A stretch of DNA of 64,000 nucleotides from Stenopsyche tienmushanensis. Taxonomy: Eukaryota > Arthropoda > Insecta > Trichoptera > Stenopsychidae. Below are positions 55,601-64,000 of this stretch, one piece after another. The stretch spans positions 2,046,001 to 2,110,000 of the forward strand of contig WACJ01000528.1 of NCBI GenBank assembly GCA_008973525.1, read 5' to 3'. Below the pieces are notes generated by a model. That model searched no databases, was not told the DNA's origin, and saw only the letters and a list, made by a program, of their open reading frames with translations. Position 1 is the stretch's first letter. Every line of letters begins with the position of its first letter. Position numbers and translations under genes: made by a program.

Positions 55601-58600
55601 TTGCGAAAGCAAAAGCAATGTAAGTCAAAACCAAAATGTTGTATTTCGATCCTAGAATTCAATTTACCATAGAATGTAATCGATATATATGTAATTTATA
55701 GTCGCGCTGCTGAAAGCGAAGAAGAAGAAGAGGCAGCCGCAAACGCCGGAGGCACGTCCATTAATCCAGAAGAAGCGGGTGCTGCTCTGACACGAGAGCT
55801 GGCCACCCGTTTAGACAATTTGCACACTTGTGCCGAATTAATAACCAAACACGGAACTGGTCTCCAACGTGCCCTCGCAGATCTGGATTATCCGGACGAG
55901 CAAGTCACCGAAAAAGCGACCCTCTTTAGAATAGCCTGCAATGTTATGATGAATGTAGGATCACACGTTGACTTTATTTAGCGTACATATTGAACGCGAT
56001 CACTTTGAATGAGTGATTTTTTTTTTTAATCTTACTTTTCTTTTAATCCCTCAAGCAGGCTTGTGCCGAATATCTCCAGGTGGCCACCGCTCAGAGTAGT
56101 AGATGGGGACGCTTACTGCAGCACGAACGCGAACAGAAACAGCGTTTACAAGAAGTAGTCGAACAGTTGGCGAGGCAACACGATACACTGGAGAAAAGTG
56201 TGAACGCTAGGCCTTTGAGTGAGTACATAAATATAATATAATCAGTGTATATATGATCATAAATACTGTACACTTTCTGTATTTATTAAATACAACCTTA
56301 ATAAACCTGGATAGCTATTGAAATTGATCTGATTCTTAAATATTAGCGCAACATGTTACGGTTTTATTTAATTAGTTATCCATCCTTCGCTTATATGAGT
56401 TTTTATCCCCTTTTTTTTTGTTTGACAAGCTAATATATTTTTTTTAAAACATAGAGCAATCCTATAAATATAAAAATAAAGATATACCATGTATAAGGAT
56501 GTTTGAAAATAGAATTATCCACGAATAAGGATGACAATATGCGTCTGCCAGCGAGTTAAATCTTGGAAGAGGCGGCCGACACAATGTACCCATTTAGTTA
56601 ACTGCTTTATTTGCCAAGTGTAGTATTGAAGTAGGTCATAAATTAAACGACAATTGGCTACTATCAATTTTTTTTTAATAGATATTTATTTTTATCGGTG
56701 CAGTCCAAAAGATGATATCGAACAATGTCCTCTGTTTTTTCATAATTTTAGTGTATTTAATTCTACATTAGTTTTGAGTTTGTCCATAACCGTTTATCTG
56801 ATATAATCATGGTTTTTTTTTTAAATTCTAAGAATATTTTTTGCTCGAGTTTTGATTCAATTATATAAAATTGCAGTGCAACATAATGTCAAGTGTGTAA
56901 TTATTTTATCTATATATATTTACATCAGAAACTGGCAAATTTCTTCTTACGGTGACTTAAGAAGAACGTCATCAACAATGCATTTTGCCATTTCCATCTA
57001 TCCTGAATCTCCTTCCTCCAATTGTCCAGGGCCCAGATGTGCAGCATCTTTTTCTACCTAATCCGCACAGCATAGGCAAGGTCTTTCTACAGATCTACTA
57101 CCATTTGGTCCTGGTCCCGTCACCATATAAGACCTTTTGATTGGACATCGAAGTCCGAGTCTCATCATTCTCTCGCAAAAATTTTCCTTTGAACTTCTCT
57201 AGGCGCATCACGTCGTGATTGGTCATTGGTCCCCCGTAAACCAATACCACCGACGATAGTGATTTATTTCCTAATATATTTTTCAGACTATAATAGCATT
57301 AGCAGCCGATTATCGTGTTGAACCTTGGTGGTTATTTCGTTATTCATTGTTCTCCTCCGTGAGGATGGCTCCAAGGTATTTGAACTCTTGGACCCTTTCA
57401 GTATTTCTATTGTTGACACTCGCAGAGATGTAACCTTCAGCATTCACCTTCAATACAATCATTTACACTCGAGCCTCGTATAATACAGTTAAAAATTTCC
57501 GCAAAAACGTCGTGTAATACGAATCCGTGTTATACAAGGTTTGAAGTTCACACAAAATTAGGGTTTGCTTTCCAATAAAATATCGAAGATATTTATATAA
57601 GTATGTACTTTATTTTTTTTACACATGTACATTTACAAAATTAATTATGGACATGACAGCGGATCACATTCTATGATCATGTCCGGACATGGAAGATAAT
57701 CTAGAAATTTTCCTGCGTTGTGTCAGACATTCCGCTTCAGGACCTGTTGGACACGCAGACCTAGTGGTTGGTCCCTGTGCATACGGCACATTCAAAAAGT
57801 TTTTGGTACCAAATGTGCGGAAGGAGGATTCTATGGAGAATAATTCCTTAGTCTACTTCTTCAATTGTTGTTAAATGTAGAATCTTATAGACGACTATCT
57901 GGCATCTGGACTTAATAATAGATTTCTAATTACCGGACTAAACTAGCTCCTTCCAGAATAAGAGGGGAGGACATGCCCCAGCCTGACTTCTATTGTCACC
58001 TCGACTCACTCCGACAGGGCACGGTTGGAGCGTACTACACTAACAGATCTGACACGCACGCACACCCTTGACTGTAACAACATCTTACTCGGGATTCCCA
58101 TCTCCCACATGGTCCTCCAAAACTCTTCCCTGTTCATGCTATCATAAGCCTTGCAGAAATCTATAAATATGTGGTGGAAATTGACACTGTACTCCCACAT
58201 TTTTTGTGATCTTACGTTAAAGAGTTGACCCACAGTGGATCTGTTCGGTTTGAAATTATATTGGTACTCCTCGAGAAGTTGTTCCATGATGGGAGACGGA
58301 CACCCAATCAGAGCTCTTGCAAATAATTTATACGCAATACTTAGAAGGAATATGCACCTGTAATAAGCAATTTGCCAATTTCTGATTTATATTATTGTCA
58401 TCATCATCATAGTGCAACAAAAAACAAAGAGTTACGTCCGTTTTGTCTCCTTGTCGTGTGCTCAATATTGAAGGCAACATCGATCACCAGCGGTCTATAT
58501 ACTACATAATAAATTACAGCGAAGGATGAAGTATTTATTAAATGTTACATGCGACATGTTAAATGAGAAAGAATTGTATTTTTACACATTATGAAAACTG

Positions 58601-61600
58601 TTATATAAAATTAATTAAAACACAAGTTAAAATTATGCATATATAAAAAAAATTTTAGATGGTAGCTCTCGTGAAAGTGAAGAAGAAGATGAGAACGAAT
58701 TTCACGACGCCCAAGACGGCGGCTCTACCATGTCCGTCAACACAGGGGAAGAGAACTCTTTTATTATTAAAATACCCGTAAGTGTCATTGATTGCTTTCA
58801 AAATCTTGGATTGAATTTTTATATATTTTTGGTGTTGTAATACATTATCCATTAAAAATAATATGCCTTATCATCTCTATAATATTTCATTTAATGTGTT
58901 TTTAGTTTATGTGAAAATAATATTCTATGTACATTTCATAATTTAACTAAAGAGCAATATGGATAAATTTAATTTAATAATTTTCGCAAAGTATATAAGC
59001 GTTTAAGATCAGAATTTTAAGAGAATTTAAAAAATGTTTTTAGATCAAAGGTAACCGAAGAAATTCTTCTTCGTGCAATGAAAGTTCTGAAGATTCAGAA
59101 TCGGAAACGGTCACTGAAACCCAGCAGGTTTGTTCTAAAAACCCAATTCATTATGTTTATCTTTAAAAATGATTTACTCCATGTTGCTGATCGTGCATAC
59201 TTGTAGGTTTTGTTTGTGGCTGATCAGCCCGGTGCTGATGGAACTCAAGACCGTGGGCAAAATCCTGGTGAAGTTGGTGATAATTTGGATAAAGCTAACG
59301 CTAACAGATCTTCTAGCTTTAACAATAAACAAAATAAGCGTAAAAATAATACCCAACCCAATGGACAAACTAATTGGGTTTGTTTCTTTTTTATTAGTTC
59401 TGTGTGTTTTGTAAATGTAAATAGGTATACGCCGCCGTTTGAAATATTTTTTAGGACCATTCCTAGAGTATTTGTTTCGCGCGCTAAAAAAAATGGAGGG
59501 GCCGATCAATGTGGCATGCAATGTTTTTCAATAAAAAGTACTATTCGTTTAGTCTACTTTTGATGCATGTGACCTTGTATATAATGCATGAAAGGATGAG
59601 TCCGATAAATTCAAAATAGGGTAACTGAATATTATCAGGTCGACAGAAACGTAAACTTGATGCTTTAATATTTGCACACAAAAGTATGATGCAGAAACTA
59701 AGCAGATGGATGGCAAACTGCGGAGTGATATATTGTTCTTTTGTATTCAAATTATGCTTTGTAGATATAAAAAATATACTTAGTGTTATTTTGTTCATGT
59801 TGGGACTATGGTGAATTGTTTATTTCTTTTTATATCGAGTATTATAGTGTTGTGATTTGATGCATGAATATTGCTATACGGCACATAATAGCGGCACCTC
59901 GCCATAATGATGTGATACTTAATGACATAAAAACAATGCTATAATCGCTTACAATTATATTTGTCTGTTCGCAGTGATGATACGGGCGTACGGGGTAGAT
60001 CTATGTGTTGCATATGAGATATTGCTTTATAATTGTGTCGGTGTTGTTTACGATTACGAGGGTAGTCCCAGAATTATCCGACTTGATGTTTAGATGGTGG
60101 TTGTTGCTTTAAAAAAATAATATGAAAGAGTACCTACCTTTCAAAGCTTATGTTTCAAGTCTGAAGACGCTATGTTGTTTAGTATATGTTTGGCAGTCGT
60201 GGATCAATAGTGAATCGTTATGTGATACAAGACGGGCGGCATCTGTTTTCAATTGATCGGCTCAGGGGATTCGGGTGTGTCGGCATCCGTGCCACATGAC
60301 CTGCCCAATGGAGACGGCATGTTCAGACGAAGCTAGTAATTGATACCTCCTCAAAACGTTCCTCTCGAACCTCTTGAGGGGTATCATGTCCCGAGCCGTC
60401 ATGGTCCATGTTTCACCCCCATACACCACTACCGGCCGTACGTCAATGTTTTATATATTTTAGTTTTAGCCGATAGTGATTCGTTTCCTAATATTTTTTT
60501 CAGGCCATGGTAGCACCGATTACCGTGTTGAATCCGTGAGGATGGATCCTAGATATTTAAAATCCTGGACCCTTTCAATTACATTCACTCCAGTATTCAC
60601 TCTCGAACCGTCATTAATTTATTTTTGTCATAATTGATTGACATACCGAAGGTAGCAACAGCCTCGTAGATAGACGTAAACGCCGCCAAAGCTTTTGACC
60701 TCGATTCCGCCACGACGTTGATGTCGTCTGCAAAGGCAAGATACATTATGTCCTTGTTCCATGGATGTGCGTTTCCCAATCTGCCAGCCTCCCTCATAAT
60801 TGCTTCCAACGCAATATTAAAGAGAATCCGGGAGATGGCGTCCCTCTGTCTAACTCCCATCGCCAACCTGAAAGGTTCCGACAGGGCGCCGTTGGAATGT
60901 CAACACTGACCGATCCGGTCACGTACATCCTCAACAACCACACCAGCTTGCCTGGGAATCTCATCTCCAACATGGATGACCATCAACTGAAAGTTCACGA
61001 GCTAAGCATTTCAAAAAGTGCTGTATATTGCATATTGACTGAACATTTGTATATGATAAAGCTGTGCGCAAGATGGGTGCCACGTTTGCTCACAATAGAA
61101 CAAAAACAGCATCATTATAGTGAGTGTTTGACGATGTTTCATAGCAATAAAACTGAGTTTTTACGTCGATTCATAACCGTGGATTAAAAATGGCTCCATT
61201 ACTTCACATCTGAGACAAAGAAACGCTCAAAACAATGGACTGAAAGTGGAGAATCGGCTTCAAGGAAAACGAAGACAGTTCGATCTCCATGCAAGGTCAT
61301 ACCGTCAATCTTTTTGCGAAAAGGGAAAACAATCAATTGCGAGTATTATGCAAACTTATCGCAACGTTTGAGTGATGACAAACGGGCGCTAAAAGATTTG
61401 CCGACAATGAAGAGGTAAAGTCGGCAATTGACGGGCTATTTTGAGGGGCTCGACGGTTCTCATTATATACAGGCTATCGAAGCTATTGTACATTGCTGGG
61501 CTAAAGCATATGGATCTTAAAAGGCTAGTTTGAGAAATAAAGATCTCTTTGTTAGGGTCGGATACTTTTTGGACTATCCTCGAGCATGCGTACATACGTT

Positions 61601-63256
61601 TGGGGAAAACAGTATACCTATTTTAAAGTCACATTGTCATTATTTCATCAATGGATAACGCATTATTTTGAGGTGTTTCTGTATACTGCTATTTATATTC
61701 TTAAAAGTGTTTGAGTTGTTTATATTTTTATACTTGCATTCGAATTATAAACTGGTTTATTGTCGAAATATTGTTTGCATTTTGAATGTTGTTTTTATAT
61801 CTGCGGCAATATATTTTTTCAGCCGCATGTAACAGCAATTGTTCCTTCGAATGCGAGGCAACGAAGAACGCGAATTCCAGACAAACCCAACTATCCTTTA
61901 AACCTCTGGTCCATAATGAAAAATTGTATAGGTAAGATTATAAAATATTTTAAGTCATGCTTTTTGGATATTGATCAAAGTTTTAATAAGTGTTTATATT
62001 GAAAAATAATAATTTATAGGTAAAGAGCTATCGAAAATTCCAATTCCTGTAAACTTTAGTGAACCTCTGTCTATGCTTCAAAGATTAACGGAGGAATTTG
62101 AATACTCAAATATATTAGATATAGCTGCAAGATGTCAGGATCCATGCGAACAACTTGCTTACGTTGCGGCCTTTACTGTTTCATCTTATGCTACTACTTC
62201 CAATAGGTATGCGATCGCAGTGAAATAATGTTTTTCCGTTTGAAACGTCTTTATTAAAATGAATTCTTTTTTTAGAACTGGGAAACCTTTCAATCCGCTA
62301 CTCGGAGAAACGTTTGAATGCGACAGAATGGACGATTTAGGATGGCGAGCAATATCTGAACAAGTGAATTATTTGAAATTACATTTACGGTCATATAATT
62401 TAATCTTTATAATTAACAAATATCAAATGCTCACACAGGTATCGCATCATCCACCCATGGTAGCCCAATATTGTGAGGGTATAGCCGGCTGGCGCTGTTG
62501 GCAAGAGTTTACGATGACGTCCAAGTTTCGAGGAAAATATTTGCAGATTATTCCTTTAGGAAGTGCGTACGTTGAATTCGATAGCACAGGCAATCGATAT
62601 AAATGGAGGAAAGTAAGTGAAAGTGCACCGCAATATTTTAAGCATTTTTTGTTGTTGTACTTTATATAATACATAAATGGCATGAAAATATTTCCATCTG
62701 CGGGATTAATATTGGTAATACTCATAAATCTTGGGGGAAGGTTACCTTATGCCCGTGCAGATAACAGTCTCGCAGAATTATTAGTCATCGACTTATTTGA
62801 GATGGAACTATTGATTTTTTGCAACTGTGGTTTCTCTCACTCCCTGTCTAAGAAAATGTAATAAACATATCTCATCAAAGCCCCTGACCTGATCATCTTC
62901 CTTCTCAAAAGCGAATAGATCCGAATCCGCGGGGTTGAGTGCAACGCAAGGGCTTAATAGCTCCAAGGGGCCGCACCTCCACATATCAAATTCAAATGTT
63001 TATTCCAGTCATGTCGAGAAAAAGTCAATAATCAAATCATGTTAAATTTATGAAAAAATATTAATTTCAGGTTACAACTACAGTACATAACATTATTGTT
63101 GGTAAACTATGGGTGGATGAACATGGTGATATGGAAATTGCAGGAGAAGGCGCAGCTAGTGGCATTCGCTGTCACCTAAAATACTTACCTTATTCATACT
63201 TTTCCAAGGATACTCAGCGAAAAGTAACTGGAGTAGTAGAAAATGCTAGTGGAAAG
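49601..63256 (+). CDS. OSBP: oxysterol-binding protein (OSBP), 3' end beyond window
   Basis: Lipid-transfer protein at ER-Golgi contacts that exchanges sterol for PI4P. Exons: 49601-49722, 55431-55619, 55702-55954, 56059-56218, 58659-58777, 59044-59127, 59207-59377, 61823-61931, 62020-62206, 62276-62363, 62439-62612, 63071-63256; phases agree, 614 residues so far. PH domain about 12-103 ([20 protein letters not shown]...[15 protein letters not shown]). Glu-rich then coiled-coil middle. FFAT-like E-F-H-D-A at 255-259. OSBP-related lipid-binding domain from about 385, with [19 protein letters not shown] and the fingerprint EQVSHHPP (493-500), then [15 protein letters not shown] and [15 protein letters not shown]. 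Because the C-terminal part is missing, the gene runs past the right edge. ATG 49502 would add 33 basic residues in frame. The 5.7-kb first intron is full of transposons. Confidence 0.95.
50568..51815 (-). mobile_element. mariner copy with both termini, carrying a Helentron-like insertion
   Basis: The left end CAAGGGTAGTCCCAGAAGTA and right end (reverse complement CGAAGGTAGTCCCAGAAGTA) are inverted repeats, flanked by TA on both sides (50566-50567, 51816-51817). The minus strand encodes degenerate transposase, including the N-terminal part ([20 protein letters not shown]). 51285-51765 is a later insertion. Without it the element is about 770 bp, shorter than a usual 1.3-kb mariner, so it is internally deleted. 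It lies in OSBP intron 1. Confidence 0.75.
51285..51765 (-). mobile_element. Helentron-like repeat inside mariner, with tandem monomers
   Basis: Ends GGGTACCAGCTAGT. Contains three starts of a ~130-bp unit (TATAAAAATGAATTTTTGTT, then AATGTTTGTTTGTCCG, then ATCAATGTTTGTTC) with the shared core CCATTCATCCGATTGCGATA. Inverted relative to 14555-14880 and 13680-13990. Confidence 0.6.
51915..51986 (+). CDS. candidate 72-bp cassette exon of OSBP
   Basis: A GC-rich block in AT-rich intron, bounded by an acceptor (GATTTGTAG) and a good donor (ACA/GTGAGT). Its length is a multiple of three, it enters and leaves in phase 2 exactly as the flanking OSBP exons require (49722 and 55431), and it has no stop. 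It would add 24 residues ([19 protein letters not shown], then DPRQQ) inside the PH domain, after the LSYYR strand. Not supported by homology known to me. Confidence 0.45.
52000..53395. other. OSBP intron 1, AT-rich, nothing recognised
   Basis: No exon or element border supported. The open frame at 52818-53087 has no family features. Confidence 0.35.
53400..55045 (-). mobile_element. Tc1/mariner-type DDE transposon ends flanking LINE fragments
   Basis: 53400-53575 matches 11255-11420 and 54890-55045 matches 12025-12175, so the outer parts are one DNA transposon like the copy at 11.3-12.2 kb. Between them lie two LINE pieces. One is an R1-type end (53745-54360; [20 protein letters not shown] and the Cys/His tail). 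The other is a CR1/Jockey-like polymerase piece (54440-54865; phrases [41 protein letters not shown]). Confidence 0.65.
56940..57480 (-). mobile_element. RTE-type LINE fragment in OSBP intron
   Basis: Similar in order to 60340-60600 (shared: CGATAGTGATTTATTTCCTAATAT, then CCGATTATCGTGTTGAA, and GGATGGCTCCAAGGTATTT). Antisense to OSBP; degenerate. Confidence 0.55.
57640..57875 (+). mobile_element. R1-type LINE Cys/His tail fragment
   Basis: Reads ADHIL-SCPDME then [20 protein letters not shown], aligning with the end of the R1-type element at 7420-7580. Short, 5'-truncated. Confidence 0.55.
58006..58300 (-). mobile_element. RTE-type reverse transcriptase fragment (fingers region)
   Basis: Minus strand: [19 protein letters not shown] then [20 protein letters not shown]. 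The second phrase is polymerase motif A (F-DF--AYDS). Truncated on both sides. A repeat A fragment with a CATCATCATCAT end follows at 58395-58490. Confidence 0.75.
60057..61582 (+). mobile_element. mariner copy interrupted by an RTE-type LINE
   Basis: Left end CGAGGGTAGTCCCAGAATTA, right end (reverse complement CGAGGATAGTCCAAAAAGTA). Plus-strand transposase from 60990: [48 protein letters not shown] (a stop replaces the usual E after the catalytic D), and [20 protein letters not shown] after a shift. Frame-broken. Lies in the OSBP intron 59378-61822. Confidence 0.65.
60240..60985 (-). mobile_element. RTE-type LINE fragment with FADD motif
   Basis: Minus strand 60597-60866: [30 protein letters not shown] (catalytic FADD), [12 protein letters not shown]. 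This is the palm of an RTE-type reverse transcriptase. It continues to about 60240 as degenerate C-terminal coding and is inserted within the mariner at 60057-61582. Confidence 0.75.
62740..63060. other. OSBP intron, GC-richer, no gene
   Basis: The stretch 62860-62995 is GC-richer than its surroundings and looks like an old repeat fragment; no frame or terminus is recognised. Confidence 0.25.
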
Positions 63257-63920
63257 GTAATTAATAGTTGTTTTTTTTTTTTAAGAATAATCAGTCGCCA
63301 CTTTTCTCTCGAGACTGCGCAGCGTGAATAAATCTTGTACACTTGGGTCTGTTTTTATGCGAAAGATACGTTCCATGGGAGTCCCATATAAAAGAATCGC
63401 TTAAAAAAGTCTTGAACTACATAGAAAACTGAGGGATAGGTTCACATATTTATCTTATAATCGCTGATTAACCCCTTAAAGAGGTAAGACACGATATTGT
63501 GTCCGAATTCCTGTGATTCAGAAAGAGTATTCTTACATGTTGAGCTTGGAGATAGACGGAGATTGTGAATGGGCGGAGATCGATAGCCCAAATTTATCGA
63601 CTAATAATTACTTAAATCGATTTCAAGTCTATTTCATGTGTATTGTTTATGTTTAGGTGAAGAAATGAATGAATGTTGTGTGCTATCAATAGTGTATATT
63701 TATTTAAATACATGTTTCATACACGCTGCAACGGTCCTGGCAGATAAGTGGATTTGTATGGATGATAAGTGGCGGACATACAAAGTTTATCACGATAATA
63801 ATCGCATAAAAACATACCCAACCGTATATCAATAAATTAACCTTTACACTGTTGGTATTGTTGGGCTCCATAATAGCGTTTCAAATAGAATGAAACACTA
63901 TGGATCGCTTTTTACAATAT
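63257..63920. other. OSBP intron, unresolved
   Basis: The next OSBP exon was expected here but no matching sequence was seen. An open frame at 63638-63835 (ADKWICMDDKWRTYKVYHDN) is not OSBP-like and has no recognised family. Confidence 0.3.
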
Positions 63921-64000
63921 TTAGATGTGTATGGGTACCTTTATAGCACAACCTTGCCATTTATCTACGAGTGTATGAGTTTGCAAGACACTCTCCGTCT
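63921..64000 (-). mobile_element. R1-type LINE 3' edge, cut by the window end
   Basis: Matches 34800-34872 with small differences (TTTAGATGTGTATGGGTAC against TTTAGACGTGTAGGGATAC; shared CGCAAGACAC/TGCAAGACAC). The window therefore ends within another copy of that family, same orientation. Confidence 0.5.

Noticed and set aside
58006..60866. The two RTE-type pieces at 58.0-58.3 and 60.6-60.9 kb as one element
   Set aside because: On the minus strand the palm (60.8 kb) would come before the fingers (58.2 kb), which is the wrong order, so they are separate fragments.

Overview
The window is nuclear DNA of an arthropod, most likely an insect. It is AT-rich, its genes have many exons split by GT-AG introns, and all recognisable proteins are animal ones. 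The intergenic and intronic DNA is full of mariner, Tc1-like, hAT, piggyBac-like and Harbinger-like elements, R1-type and RTE-type LINE fragments, and Helitron/Helentron-like repeats. I cannot name an order or species from sequence alone. No rRNA, CRISPR, operon or plasmid feature is present.

Layout. 1-3.1 kb: a GC-rich first exon on the minus strand encodes a signal-anchor-like N terminus; the rest of its gene is probably off the left edge. 3.1-21.9 kb: no confident host gene, but many transposon relics (a Harbinger-type MITE, a degenerate R1-type LINE, mariner, a Tc1/mariner-type DDE transposon, Helentron-like repeats, hAT). 21.9-23.8 kb: a complete eight-exon CDKL1/4-type protein kinase. 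25.4-26.7 kb: a two-exon gene (minus) for a 68-residue membrane protein. 27.9-32.5 kb: a complete chimaerin (SH2, C1, RhoGAP) of eight exons, with nested transposons in its introns. 36.0-38.7 kb: a C2H2 zinc-finger gene (minus). 39.8-41.0 kb: a four-exon coiled-coil gene (plus). 46.5-48.9 kb: a complete seven-exon ceramide synthase (minus). 49.5-63.3 kb: an oxysterol-binding protein (plus), whose 3' exons lie beyond the window.

The host genes lie in three divergent pairs: small membrane protein/chimaerin, zinc finger/coiled coil, and ceramide synthase/OSBP. The last pair is the most suggestive, because both proteins act on ER lipids and their start codons are only about 620-720 bp apart.

The points I consider most worth checking are: a 72-bp in-frame candidate cassette exon inside the OSBP PH domain; the ceramide synthase/OSBP shared promoter; several short elements whose terminal repeats and target-site duplications can be read directly; and three mariner copies that carry later LINE or Helentron-like insertions, giving a relative insertion order. 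I did not find a clearly new molecular system.
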